Assembly (NCBI RefSeq): GCF_024298905.1
Contig: NZ_CP101154.1
Location: forward strand, 3,684,932-3,748,931
From: Natronomonas marina
Lineage (GTDB): Archaea > Halobacteriota > Halobacteria > Halobacteriales > Haloarculaceae
DNA: 64,000 nucleotides
Direction of reading: 5' to 3'
In this document: piece after piece, positions 40,467 to 49,097 of the stretch
Numbering within the stretch: the stretch's first letter is position 1
Layout of the letters: the number at the start of each line of letters is the position of its first letter
The notes under the pieces: generated by a model
What the model saw: the letters and a program-made list of their open reading frames with translations, nothing else
Told to the model about the DNA's origin: nothing
Database searches by the model: none
Made by a program: the position numbers and the translations under genes

Positions 40467-41333
40467 ATGAGTGACGCTGGGGACGGGCCCGACGACGGAC
40501 GCCCGTCCGGCATCGTCGGCTGGCTGAAGTGGTTCTGGACGACCGACGAGGGGGTCGCCCTCTACGTCCGCGACGTGGTGACGAGCGTCGGAGCGGTCCT
40601 CGTCGTCGGCCTGCTCCTCTTCGCCGTCAGCGGTATCTGGCCGCCGATGGTCGCCATCGAGTCGGGCAGCATGAACCCGAACATGGAGCGCGGGGACCTC
40701 GTGTTCGTCGTGAGCGATGAGCGGTTCGTCCCCGAGGCGGCGCCGACCCACGACGGGGCGTCGACGGGCGTCATCCCCGCCGACCGCGCCGAGGAGGTCG
40801 GCCACAAGGAGTTCGGCAAGCACGGCGATGTCATCGTCTATCGCCCGGACGGCAACAACAGGCGGACCCCCGTCATCCACCGGGCGATGCTGTGGGTCGA
40901 GGACGGCGAGAACTGGTACGACCGCGCGGACCCAGACGACATCGCCAACGCCGACAACTGCCAGGAACTGCGGCACTGTCCCGCGCCCCACGCCGGCTTC
41001 ATCACGAAGGGCGACAACGGGGTGACGAACCCCAACTACGATCAGGTGTCGACGCTGTCGGCGCCGGTCCGACCCGAGTGGGTCGTCGGGACCGCGGAGC
41101 TGCGGGTACCTTACCTCGGACAGATTCGACTGCTGTTCTCGCAACTGTCGCCGGCACCGGCCGTCGAGTCGGCCGATGTCCCGACGACCGACGCCCGCTC
41201 CGGCGTCGAGCGACCGCTGGCCGTCGGGACCGCCGCGGCCGCCCCATCGTCGTCCGCTCCGGCCACGGCGACACCTCCATCGCCGTCCGCGCCCGCCGCG
41301 ACTCCCCAGGCCGGCTCGGTTCCGGCCGCCTGA
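40467..41333 (+). CDS. Signal peptidase I (S26B, Sec11-type)
   Basis: A 288-residue membrane protease starting MSDAGDGPDDGRPSGIVGWL. One membrane helix (SVGAVLVVGLLLFAVSGI) precedes the catalytic Ser in ESGSMNPNM, and the catalytic His lies in TPVIHRAML. The archaeal third residue is probably the Asp in FITKGDNGVTNPNYDQ. It removes signal peptides from exported proteins outside the membrane. The last 60 residues (APAVESADVP... and the Ala/Pro/Ser-rich TAAAAPSSSAPATATPPSPS) are low-complexity and unusual for the family. It is divergent from polD1. Confidence 0.9.
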   Translation: MSDAGDGPDDGRPSGIVGWLKWFWTTDEGVALYVRDVVTSVGAVLVVGLLLFAVSGIWPPMVAIESGSMNPNMERGDLVFVVSDERFVPEAAPTHDGASTGVIPADRAEEVGHKEFGKHGDVIVYRPDGNNRRTPVIHRAMLWVEDGENWYDRADPDDIANADNCQELRHCPAPHAGFITKGDNGVTNPNYDQVSTLSAPVRPEWVVGTAELRVPYLGQIRLLFSQLSPAPAVESADVPTTDARSGVERPLAVGTAAAAPSSSAPATATPPSPSAPAATPQAGSVPAA

Positions 41334-41346
41334 CGCGCCCGCGGCT

Positions 41347-41390
41347 CCTTTCGACCGACGACTACTCCCCTTTCGACCGACGACTACTCC
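41347..41390 (+). repeat. 22-bp perfect tandem duplication after phaC
   Basis: cctttcgaccgacgactact+cc occurs twice without a gap (41347-41368 and 41369-41390). The second copy contains the phaC stop codon (41384-41386); the first is between phaC and the signal peptidase stop. Confidence 0.85.
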
Positions 41391-42835
41391 CCTGCCGCGT
41401 CGATCCAGCCCTCGACGCGAGCGGTGCCGACGCCGGCGGCCTCCGCGACGGTCTCGGGGTCGGATTCGGCCAACTGTGCGACCGTCAGGATGCCGCCCTC
41501 GCGGAGTCGCTCGGCGTAGGCCGGCCCGATGCCGTCTATCTCCTCGAGGTCCGACCCCTCGGTACCGGCCGGGTCGACCGCCTCCTCGGCGATTTCGTCC
41601 TCGGCCTCACCGGCGACGGCCTCCTCGATGGCGTGGGCCTCCTCCTCGACGGCCGCCTCGACGTCGACGTCTATCTCCTCGATGCCGATCTGGTCGGTCG
41701 CCGCCTCGACGGCCGCCTCGACCTCGGCGAGGCGTTCGGGGTCGTCGGTGGACTTCTCGATGTACCACTCGGCGACGCGGGGCCAGACGTCGCGGTGGCT
41801 CGACCCCGACACCGCCAGCCCGATGTGACCCGTCGGGTACTCGATGATCTCGGTGTCGTCGCTGCCGACCACCTCGTTGAACGGCTTGCTGGCCCCCGAG
41901 GGGATGAGGTGGTCGTACTCGCCCGTAATCTGGAGGACGGGGACCTCGATGGACGTGATATCGACGTGTTCGCCGCCGAGGTACAGCTCGTTGCGGTGGA
42001 GCTTGTTCTCCTGGTAGATGTCCCGGAGGAACTGGACGTAGGCCTCGCCGGCGACGTCGATGCCCTCGTCGAGCCACTGCTCCATCCGGCCGAAGTTCTC
42101 GACGAAGTCGTCGTTGTCGAGGTTGTCGTACAGGCGGACGTACTTCGAGACGTAGTTGGCGACGGGGTCCATCAGGGCGAAGCCGACGTCGAGCATCTCG
42201 GCGGGGACGTTCCCGTAGACGTCGACGACGTCCTCGGGGTCGTAGTACTCCTGGTCGCCCCACAGTTCGAGGACGCCGCCGGTGTCCTCGAAGCAGAGCC
42301 CGGCGGCCATCAGCCCGAGCGTCCGCACTTTCTCCTGGTGGAGGGCGGTGTACATCGCGGTCATCGTTCCGCCCATGCAGTAGCCGAGAATGTTGATGCG
42401 GTCCTGTCCGGACCGTTCCCGGACGACATCGACGCAGTTGTCGATGTAGCGGTTGACGTAGTCCTCGAGCGTGAGGTGCTGGTCGAGCCGGGACGGCTCG
42501 TTCCAGTCGACGAGGTAGACGTCGTGGCCGGCCTCGAGCAGCCGCCGGACGACGCTGCGGTCCGGCTGCAGGTCGAGGATGAACGGCTTGTTGATGAGCG
42601 CGTAGACGACGAGGATGGGCGTCTCGTGCTGCTCGTCGGTCAGCGACTCGTAGTGGAGCAGTTCCAGTTTGTTCTCGGTGTAGACGACCTCGCTGGGAGT
42701 GTGTCCGACCTCGACGTCCTCCAGTTTCTCCAGTTGCTCGGGTGCGGCCTGCGTCTTCTCGAAGGCGTCCGTGGTGGCCTCCATCAGCTCCCGCTGGAAG
42801 TTCAGCGGCGCGAAGAAGGGGTTCTCGGAGCTCAT
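41384..42835 (-). CDS. phaC: Poly(3-hydroxyalkanoate) synthase subunit PhaC
   Basis: A 483-residue class III PHA synthase that polymerises hydroxyacyl-CoA into storage granules together with PhaE. Catalytic Cys153 is in the lipase-like box GYCMGGT, Asp308 in [12 protein letters not shown], and His337 in PTGHIGL. The enzyme proper ends near residue 370. About 110 extra residues follow: an acidic linker, then a helix-hairpin-helix (about 428-483, [20 protein letters not shown]), a fold found in DNA-binding proteins. The start overlaps the phaE stop by 4 bp (42832-42835). Confidence 0.94.
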   Translation of the reverse strand: MSSENPFFAPLNFQRELMEATTDAFEKTQAAPEQLEKLEDVEVGHTPSEVVYTENKLELLHYESLTDEQHETPILVVYALINKPFILDLQPDRSVVRRLLEAGHDVYLVDWNEPSRLDQHLTLEDYVNRYIDNCVDVVRERSGQDRINILGYCMGGTMTAMYTALHQEKVRTLGLMAAGLCFEDTGGVLELWGDQEYYDPEDVVDVYGNVPAEMLDVGFALMDPVANYVSKYVRLYDNLDNDDFVENFGRMEQWLDEGIDVAGEAYVQFLRDIYQENKLHRNELYLGGEHVDITSIEVPVLQITGEYDHLIPSGASKPFNEVVGSDDTEIIEYPTGHIGLAVSGSSHRDVWPRVAEWYIEKSTDDPERLAEVEAAVEAATDQIGIEEIDVDVEAAVEEEAHAIEEAVAGEAEDEIAEEAVDPAGTEGSDLEEIDGIGPAYAERLREGGILTVAQLAESDPETVAEAAGVGTARVEGWIDAAGE

Positions 42836-43374
42836 TCCAGCGCCTCGATGACGCGGTCGAGCTTCTCCTCGACGCGGTGCTGGCGGCGCTCCAGTTCGAC
42901 GAGCCGCTCGCCCACCTCCTCGACGTCTGACTGGGTCGGCATCCCGAGTTCGGCCAGCGTCTCCTCGCCTACCTCGTCGGTCTGCTCGCGGAGGTCCATC
43001 ATCGCACGGACGAGCTGGCCGTTGGCCGCCGCGAACGCCGACGTGCTCATCACCTCCTTGAACGCCTCGTTGGCGCTCTGCAGCCAGATGTCGCGGAACT
43101 CCGCGGGAGCGACCTCGTCACCTTCGGCGGCGTCGGTCGTCCGCTCGAAGGTCTGCTCGGCGGCGTCCATCCACACCTCGTAGGCGTTGTTGTACCCCTC
43201 GACGCCGGAGGCCAGAGTCTCCTGGTCGGGGACGCTGTCCTCCATCGCGTCCGCCCACGATTCCATGAACGCGGCGCTCATCTCCATGTTCTGCTCGACG
43301 GACTCGGCCATCGCTTCGTTTACGTTCTGAACCATTCGTTGCCACTGGGCCGCCGGATCGTCACCCTCGCTCAT
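42832..43374 (-). CDS. phaE: PHA synthase subunit PhaE
   Basis: A 180-residue, mostly helical protein starting [20 protein letters not shown]. It carries haloarchaeal PhaE features: [20 protein letters not shown], the long helix [20 protein letters not shown], and the C-terminal coiled coil [18 protein letters not shown] that contacts PhaC. PhaE is needed for class III synthase activity. It is shorter than bacterial PhaE (about 350 residues), as usual in haloarchaea. The pair phaE-phaC is translationally coupled. Confidence 0.92.
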   Translation of the reverse strand: MSEGDDPAAQWQRMVQNVNEAMAESVEQNMEMSAAFMESWADAMEDSVPDQETLASGVEGYNNAYEVWMDAAEQTFERTTDAAEGDEVAPAEFRDIWLQSANEAFKEVMSTSAFAAANGQLVRAMMDLREQTDEVGEETLAELGMPTQSDVEEVGERLVELERRQHRVEEKLDRVIEALE

Positions 43375-43442
43375 ACGTACCCTACGCGGAGCGTCACTAA
43401 AAGGCCAACGCGAACGCGGGCCTCGGTTGAGGGATCCTGGAG

Positions 43443-44870
43443 TTACTCCCGTTCCGTCACGAGGAACTCCTGTCCCGGCGTCATCCGCAGCGTCATCTCC
43501 GGGGAGATGGGCGGCTCGCCGTCGGCGTCGTTGTCGCCCAGCCAGTAGAGGTCGTACTCCCGACCGATGGTCGCAAGCGCGAGTTTCGCCTCCAGCAGTG
43601 CGAACTCCCGGCCGATACAGATGCGGGGCCCGCCGCCGAACGGCGCGTACGCGAAGTCGTGTAGCTCCCCCCGGAGGTCGCCGTCCCACCGCGATGGCCG
43701 GAAGCTGTCGGGGGCCTCGAAGAACCGGGGGTCCCGGTGGACGTGCCGGAGGGCCAGGATGATGCGACTGTCCGCCGGGATTCGATAGCCGTCGAAGGCC
43801 GTCGGCTCGGTACTCCGGCGCGGTAGCGAGTACACCGGCGGGTAGAGCCGCAACGTCTCGGTGACGACCCGGTCGGTCACCGGCAACTCGTCGAGGTCGT
43901 CCATCGTCGGCGGGCCGTCCAGGGCGTCGACCTCGGCGTGGAACCGCTCGCGGACCCCGGGATTGTTCGCCAGCGCCCAGAAGGCGAACGTCAGCGACGT
44001 GGTCGTCGTGTCGTGGCCCGCGAAGATGATGGTCACCATCTGGTCGCGCAGCCGCTCGTCGGTCAGCATGCCCGAGTCGGCGACGCCGCTCTCCCGGAGA
44101 CCGACCAAAAGCGACAGCAGGTCCTCGGCCTCGGCGGGGTCCGTCGGCGCGCCACCGGCCTTCTCTTCGAGTAGCCGGTCGGCCTCCGCCTGCAGCGTCG
44201 CCTTCCCCTTTCGGAACCGCCGGCGGGCCGGCGTCGGCACCCAGTCCGGCAGCAGGTACGACGTGGGAACGAACCAGTCGTGGAGCGCTTCGGCGGCCCG
44301 CCGGATCCGCTCGTCGCCGTCCAGCGCCAGTTCGCGTCCGAGGACGGTGGCGAAGAGGACGTCCAGCGTCATGTCGGTGAGCTCCGACTGCAACTCCAGT
44401 CGGTCGCCGTCGGCCCACCGGTCGCTCCGCCGTCGCACCTGCTCGACCATGCCGTCGGCGTAGTCCATCACGCTGTCGCGGGTGAAGAGCGGTTGCAGCA
44501 CGTCCCGCTGGGCGGCCCACTCCTCGCCCTCGACGGTGAGCAGGCCCTCGCCGAAGGCGATGCGGAAGTCGTCGCTCTTCCGGAACGTCTCCCGCTCGGT
44601 CAACAGGACGCGCTTTACGTGCTCGGGGTGGGCCAGCGAGAAGACGTCGCCCTCGCCGGGCAGGTGGCTCCGGACGACGTCGCGGGTCGCAAGCGCCTGC
44701 TCGCCGAACTCGAAGACGTCGCGCATCTGGTGGAGGAAGTGCAAGCGCGGGTGTCCGAGGTTGGGCGGGTAGGGCGGCAGCGGCAACTCCGAAGGGTCGG
44801 CGTCGTCGTCCCGCTTTCCCTCCTCGGACGGCGCCGGCTCCGTCCGTCGCCCCGTGGTATCGCTGCTCAT
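43443..44870 (-). CDS. Cytochrome P450
   Basis: A 475-residue P450. The I-helix oxygen-activating motif is AGHDTTTTS, the K-helix is ETLRLYP (ExxR), the PERF-like segment is FRPSRWDGD, and the haem loop is FGGGPRICIGREFAL with the Cys ligand. The overall sequence resembles the CYP102/CYP174-like soluble haloarchaeal and bacterial fatty-acid or terpene hydroxylases. The N-terminal 40 residues are Asp/Pro-rich and show no membrane anchor. The substrate and redox partner are unknown; no ferredoxin is nearby. It lies 68 bp upstream of phaE on the same strand. Confidence 0.93.
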   Translation of the reverse strand: MSSDTTGRRTEPAPSEEGKRDDDADPSELPLPPYPPNLGHPRLHFLHQMRDVFEFGEQALATRDVVRSHLPGEGDVFSLAHPEHVKRVLLTERETFRKSDDFRIAFGEGLLTVEGEEWAAQRDVLQPLFTRDSVMDYADGMVEQVRRRSDRWADGDRLELQSELTDMTLDVLFATVLGRELALDGDERIRRAAEALHDWFVPTSYLLPDWVPTPARRRFRKGKATLQAEADRLLEEKAGGAPTDPAEAEDLLSLLVGLRESGVADSGMLTDERLRDQMVTIIFAGHDTTTTSLTFAFWALANNPGVRERFHAEVDALDGPPTMDDLDELPVTDRVVTETLRLYPPVYSLPRRSTEPTAFDGYRIPADSRIILALRHVHRDPRFFEAPDSFRPSRWDGDLRGELHDFAYAPFGGGPRICIGREFALLEAKLALATIGREYDLYWLGDNDADGEPPISPEMTLRMTPGQEFLVTERE

Positions 44871-44943
44871 GAATTTGTCCTCGGCCGCCGGCCCAATAAA
44901 CGCCGGGATGGGTCGCGCGACGGCGGCGGCTGGGCGTCCTGGC

Positions 44944-46050
44944 TCAGGCGAAGAACCGCGCCAGCCGCGTTGCGGCCTCGTCGGCCCGCGGCGTCACCAG
45001 CGCGAAGCGGAGCCACTCGCTGCGGGACTCGCCGAAGGCCTCGCCTGGCATCCCCGCGACGCCGGCCTCGTCGACGAGCCGTTCGGCGTTCTCCAGCGTC
45101 CCGGGGTAGCCGTCGAAGCGCGCCATCACGTAGAAGGCGCCCTTCGGCCGGGTGTACTCGGCGCCGGCCTCGTCCAGCGCCGCACAGAAGGCGTCGACGC
45201 GCTCGGAGAGCAGCCGACGGTTGGCCTCGTAGTACTCCGCGGGCGTCTCCCGGAGCGCCTCGAGGACCGCCGTCTGAGCGGGCCGGGAGCCGGCGACGTT
45301 GACCAGCATGTGCCGGGTCCGGGCGGCGTCCACCAGCCACTCCGGAAGGACGGCGTAGCCGACCCGAAAGCCCGTAATCGCCATCGACTTCGAGAAGGAG
45401 TTCGTGACGGCGACCCGTTCGGAGTCGAACTCCAGGGCGGTGGCGAAGGCCCCCTCCTCGAAGACGAAGTGGTCGTACACCTCGTCGGAGACGAGGAGTG
45501 CGTCGTGTTCCTCCGCGACGTCGACGAGTTCCCGCTTCGTCTCTCGGCCGTAGACGGCGCCGGTGGGGTTGTTCGGCGAGTTGACGACGATGGCGGCCGT
45601 CTCCTCGCTCGCGGCCGCCCGGACCGCCCCGGGGTCGAGCGTCCCGTCCGGTTCGGCGGCGACGAACCGGGGCGTCCCCCCGAGCATCTTCGTCCGGCCC
45701 TGGTAGTAGGGGTAGACCGGGTCGGTGAGCAGCACCTCCTCGCCGTCCAGCGCCGCCAGTGCACAGGCCATCGCCAGGTAGTTCGCCTCGCCCGCGCCGT
45801 TGGTGACGACGACCCGCTCGACGTCGACGCCGCGCCTCGTTGCGATTTCCTCGCGCAACTCCCGGAGACCCTCGCTCGGCGGGTACTGGAACTCCGCGAC
45901 CGGGGCGTCGGCGTACGCCGACAGCCCTGCCCGGAGCGCCTCGGGGGCCTCCCAGTCGGGGTTGCCCGAGACCATGTCGACCACGTCCCGGTCGGCGGCG
46001 GCCGCGTACTCCATCAGGTGGAAGAACAGCGGCCGGTCGTAATCGTCCAT
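44944..46050 (-). CDS. Class I/II pyridoxal-phosphate aminotransferase
   Basis: A 368-residue enzyme starting MDDYDRPLFFHLMEYAAAAD. The PLP lysine lies in TNSFSKSMAITGFRVGYAV; the other signatures are VVNSPNNPTGAVYG (Asn that contacts PLP), LVSDEVYDHFVF (Asp and Tyr), and the C-terminal Arg in SRSEWLRFALVTP that binds the substrate carboxylate. This is the aspartate aminotransferase fold family, which also serves aromatic and branched-chain amino acids, so the substrate is open. It converges with no neighbour and is divergent from cinA, 126 bp away. Confidence 0.92.
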   Translation of the reverse strand: MDDYDRPLFFHLMEYAAAADRDVVDMVSGNPDWEAPEALRAGLSAYADAPVAEFQYPPSEGLRELREEIATRRGVDVERVVVTNGAGEANYLAMACALAALDGEEVLLTDPVYPYYQGRTKMLGGTPRFVAAEPDGTLDPGAVRAAASEETAAIVVNSPNNPTGAVYGRETKRELVDVAEEHDALLVSDEVYDHFVFEEGAFATALEFDSERVAVTNSFSKSMAITGFRVGYAVLPEWLVDAARTRHMLVNVAGSRPAQTAVLEALRETPAEYYEANRRLLSERVDAFCAALDEAGAEYTRPKGAFYVMARFDGYPGTLENAERLVDEAGVAGMPGEAFGESRSEWLRFALVTPRADEAATRLARFFA

Positions 46051-46176
46051 ACCACCCGTGACGGCGGAAGCCACGTCGGTCTAACGCTTTCGGCGGGCGG
46101 AACCGACACGGAACCGACCGCTGTCTCGCGCCGACGCCGGGAGCGGTTTCAAGGCGCCGGCGGCCGTCCGGTCGGT

Positions 46177-46671
46177 ATGGCAATCGAGGAACGCGTCGGC
46201 GACGCCCTCCGCGAGCGCGGGGAGTCCGTCGCCACCGCCGAATCGTGCACCGGCGGGCTCGTCGGCTCGCTCGTCACGGACGTTCCGGGCGCCAGCGACT
46301 ACTTCGACCGCTCGTACGTTACCTACACCTACGACGCCAAACTGGAGGAGTTGGGCGTCCCCCGTGAGACCCTCGACGGGGCGGGCGCCGTCAGCGAACC
46401 GGTCGCCCGGGCGATGGCGCGGGCGGCCCGGGACCGCGCGGGCGTCACCTGGGGCGTGGCGACGACGGGCATCGCCGGCCCCACCGGCGGCACCGACGAG
46501 AAACCGGTCGGCACCGTCCACGTCGGCGTCGCCCGCGCCGCCGAGTGGGGCACTGGCGACTCCTCCTGTGGCGTCGAGCGCTACGTCTTCGACGGCTCCC
46601 GGACCGAAATCAAGCGGAAGATAGCCGAGCAGGCCCTCGAGGACCTGCTCGCGGCGGTCGAATCCGCCTGA
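46177..46671 (+). CDS. CinA-family nicotinamide-nucleotide amidase
   Basis: A 164-residue protein starting MAIEERVGDALRERGESVAT. It corresponds to the C-terminal amidase half of CinA: TAESCTGGLVGSLVTDVPG holds the catalytic Ser, followed by YVTYTYDAKLEELGV and the glycine-rich TTGIAGPTGGTDEKPVGTV. Stand-alone versions (PncC-like) deamidate nicotinamide mononucleotide to the acid for NAD recycling. The N-terminal MoCF-like domain of full CinA is absent. It probably has its own promoter. Confidence 0.9.
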   Translation: MAIEERVGDALRERGESVATAESCTGGLVGSLVTDVPGASDYFDRSYVTYTYDAKLEELGVPRETLDGAGAVSEPVARAMARAARDRAGVTWGVATTGIAGPTGGTDEKPVGTVHVGVARAAEWGTGDSSCGVERYVFDGSRTEIKRKIAEQALEDLLAAVESA

Positions 46672-46735
46672 GGTTCCTCGAATACCGGCCCGGCGGCGAG
46701 TACTCTTTTACCGCGGCGGGTCGTCACCCCGCCCG

Positions 46736-47230
46736 ATGGACAAGGAAGGGCACGTCCTCAACGCTGTACTGCTCGGGGTCGGTCTCGGGTTCATCCTCGA
46801 ACCCGCCGGGACCCTCGCGACGCTGCGGACCGTCGTCGCCGTCACCATCCCGGTGACGCTCGGCGCGCTGTTTCCCGACGTCGACACCGCCTTCGGCAAG
46901 CACCGGAAGACGCTGCACAACCTCCCCGTCCTGGCGCTGTTCGTCGCCTTCCCGCTCGTCTTCGAGAACCTCGCGTTCGTCTGGGTCGGCGTCCTCACCC
47001 ACTACGTGCTGGACGTCCTCGGGAGCACCCGGGGTATCGCGCTGTTCTACCCCCTCTCGAGCAGCGAGTTCGGGTTCCCGGCCGGCGTCACTACCTCGAG
47101 CAGGTTCGCAAACGCCGTCACGCTCGTCATCACGGCCGTCGAACTCGGGGTCGCGGCGGCCGTCGTCCACGTCCTCCCGCAGTACGTCGACGTCTCGGCG
47201 GTTACCGAAATCGTCGCCGTCCTCCCGTGA
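46736..47230 (+). CDS. YdjM-like membrane-bound metal-dependent hydrolase
   Basis: A 164-residue membrane protein starting MDKEGHVLNAVLLGVGLGFI. The His near the N-terminus, the FPDVDTAFGKHRKTLHN motif and the LTHYVLDVLGSTRGI motif are those of the YdjM/LexA-binding (DUF457) family, predicted to be metal-dependent hydrolases because of conserved His/Asp residues between helices. Four to five membrane helices are visible. The true reaction is not known. The C-terminal helices (AVTLVITAVELGVAAAVVHVL) carry no further conserved residues. Confidence 0.8.
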   Translation: MDKEGHVLNAVLLGVGLGFILEPAGTLATLRTVVAVTIPVTLGALFPDVDTAFGKHRKTLHNLPVLALFVAFPLVFENLAFVWVGVLTHYVLDVLGSTRGIALFYPLSSSEFGFPAGVTTSSRFANAVTLVITAVELGVAAAVVHVLPQYVDVSAVTEIVAVLP

Positions 47231-47366
47231 TGCCCGGACGACCGACGACGAGGAGACGTTCGACGAAATATCGGGGAAAGCACGGCGTCGACCGCGGTGC
47301 GGTCCCGCGTTCGGCGGCGCCGAAACGAACCGACCATTTATTACGAGCGGTGTCCTCCCTGCCTTC

Positions 47367-47504
47367 ATGGGAAGCGACTGCGTCAACTGCGGGGACCCGG
47401 ACACCGAGCGGTACGAGCTCATGGTCCGCAACACCAACCACGACAAGGTTCCGCTCTGCGAGGAGTGTCACGCGGCCATCAGCGAGGAGCTGTCCGACGA
47501 TTGA
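47367..47504 (+). CDS. Small zinc-finger protein (45 aa)
   Basis: A 45-residue protein: MGSDCVNCGDPDTERYELMV, then RNTNHDKVPLCEECHAAISE ending ELSDD. Two Cys pairs, CVNC and CEEC, spaced about 24 residues apart, form one zinc site. The codon use and acidic end are typical of a real haloarchaeal gene. A leaderless start is likely, since tttattacgagcg lies about 30 bp upstream (47337-47349). Similar 40-50 residue proteins are widespread in the group (I recall DUF7558). Function unknown. Confidence 0.75.
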   Translation: MGSDCVNCGDPDTERYELMVRNTNHDKVPLCEECHAAISEELSDD

Positions 47505-47576
47505 GCGTCCGGTAGTGGCTCCGTCGGGGGCCACTGGGTGTCGAGCCGCGATGTCCGGCCGCCAGTTCTCAGCATA

Positions 47577-48089
47577 ATGTTTCAGGATATTCAGGTGCTG
47601 CACGTCGACGACGACCCCGCCATCCGGGACCTCACCGCGGAATTTCTCGAACAGGTCGACGACTCCATCTCCGTTCGGAGCGAATCCGACCCGACGGCCG
47701 TCCCCGCCCGCATCGACGCCGAGCAGATAGACTGCATCGTCAGCGACTACAACATGCCCGAGTGCAACGGCCTGGAGCTCTGCTGGTCGGTGCGGAAGGA
47801 GCGCCCCTGGCTCCCCTTCGTCCTCTTCACCAGCGAGCGCGGCGAGGAGATCGCCGAGCGGGCGCTGGACACCGGCGCGACCGACTTCATCCAGAAGGAG
47901 ACCGGCACCCACCACTACTCCCTTCTGGCCAACCGCATCACGCTCGCGGTCACGCGTCACCGCGCCATCCAGCGGCTCCGCGACAACGACGCCCTCCCCT
48001 CGGAGTGGCCCCCCGGCGCGGCCACCCCCGACCGCAGCGAGGCGCCCTCGGACGCCGACGCCGAGCCCACGAACGGGTTCAAGAGTTAA
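47577..48089 (+). CDS. Response regulator (receiver domain only)
   Basis: A 170-residue protein starting MFQDIQVLHVDDDPAIRDLT. The receiver domain (1-125) is complete: acidic pair DDD (residues 10-12), phospho-acceptor Asp in CIVSDYNMP, Thr/Ser in VLFTSERG, and Lys in TDFIQKETGTHH. No DNA-binding or output domain follows; the last 45 residues are low-complexity (Pro/Ala/Asp). Stand-alone receivers in haloarchaea often pass signals from histidine kinases, but no kinase is nearby. An upstream in-frame start would add 13 codons without family support. Confidence 0.9.
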   Translation: MFQDIQVLHVDDDPAIRDLTAEFLEQVDDSISVRSESDPTAVPARIDAEQIDCIVSDYNMPECNGLELCWSVRKERPWLPFVLFTSERGEEIAERALDTGATDFIQKETGTHHYSLLANRITLAVTRHRAIQRLRDNDALPSEWPPGAATPDRSEAPSDADAEPTNGFKS

Positions 48090-48110
48090 ACGGCGTCGGC
48101 AGTTCGTTCC

Positions 48111-49001
48111 TTACGGTTCCGCACTCGCAGTGTCGCTGGTGGAACGGGGTCCGTTCTCGGCGACGATGGTGAACTCGTACGGGCCGTCATCACACGTAGC
48201 GTCGTCCGGGGCTTCGAAAACCACGCCATCACCGGATTTCCCGCTTTCCGTCTGGTCGGTCGCGCCCCACGAGACCGTCACCTGTTCGGCGTTCGTCGTG
48301 GTCCAGCTGACCTCGAACTTGACATCGTCGTCTGGACCTGGGATCAGGCCACACGACGAGGTACTGGACGCCGAGAAATCGTCGACTTTCGGCGGAGCGG
48401 GTGTCGGCGTGGGTGTCGGCGTCGGCGTTGGCGTCAGCGTGGCCGTCGGCGTGGGTGTCGGCGTCGGCGTTGGCGTCAGGAAGTCGTCGTCGTCATCGTC
48501 TTCCTCCGTCGGCGTCGGCGTCGGCGTGGCGGTCGCCGTCGGCGTGTCCGGGACCTCGGTCGGCGTCCCCGGAGCGCGTGTCGGCGTGGCCGTCGCGGTA
48601 CCGGGCGTCACCGTCGGCGTGTCGGGTGGCGTCGGCGAGTCCGTCGCCGTCGGGGACGAGGAGTCGGTGTCGGTCGCGGTGTCGGTGACGGTCCCGGCCG
48701 GCGTCGGGGTCGGCGTGGCCGCGTCGGGACCGCCGTCGCCGCCGATGGGGTTCAGGTCGCCGGGGTCGGGTGCGGAGATGTCGCCGAGACCGCCGACCGC
48801 GGCGACGCTGCTGACGAGAAGAGCGACGACGCCGAGGGCGAGGACGACGCCGACGGCGTACGGGAGGACCGCCGCGACGTACGCCAGCGGGCTCGCCGGG
48901 CGGTCGTCCGGCGTCCACTCGAAGCGCCGGCCGAACGGCTCGACGCCCGCGGCCTCCTCGCGGGTCGTGGACACCGGCTCGTCTCGTCGGCCATCGGACA
49001 T
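48111..49001 (-). CDS. Membrane-anchored Pro/Thr-repeat protein
   Basis: A 296-residue protein starting MSDGRRDEPVSTTREEAAGV. One membrane helix (YAVGVVLALGVVALLVSSVAA, about residues 52-72) follows a cytoplasmic head. Then comes a long Thr/Pro/Asp/Ser-rich stalk with TPTPTPT and ATPTPTPTEEDDDDDD runs, typical of a glycosylated spacer. The C-terminal 85 residues form a small beta domain with two Cys (SSCGLIPGPDDDVKFEVSWT...ATCDDG), resembling an immunoglobulin-like module. It is probably displayed outside the cell. The repeat region could vary in length by replication slippage. Confidence 0.75.
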   Translation of the reverse strand: MSDGRRDEPVSTTREEAAGVEPFGRRFEWTPDDRPASPLAYVAAVLPYAVGVVLALGVVALLVSSVAAVGGLGDISAPDPGDLNPIGGDGGPDAATPTPTPAGTVTDTATDTDSSSPTATDSPTPPDTPTVTPGTATATPTRAPGTPTEVPDTPTATATPTPTPTEEDDDDDDFLTPTPTPTPTPTATLTPTPTPTPTPTPAPPKVDDFSASSTSSCGLIPGPDDDVKFEVSWTTTNAEQVTVSWGATDQTESGKSGDGVVFEAPDDATCDDGPYEFTIVAENGPRSTSDTASAEP

Positions 49002-49097
49002 GTGACTGATACGACTAACGGGGACCGGATTCAAAAGCCCTCCGGCTGGAACAATGCTGGTTTCGAGCGCCGTCGGCCCCCAGCGACGGCGCGACGG

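Noticed and set aside
46081-46521. Minus-strand frame opposite the CinA-family gene
   Set aside because: The plus-strand reading has the complete amidase motif set; the opposite frame is its mirror.
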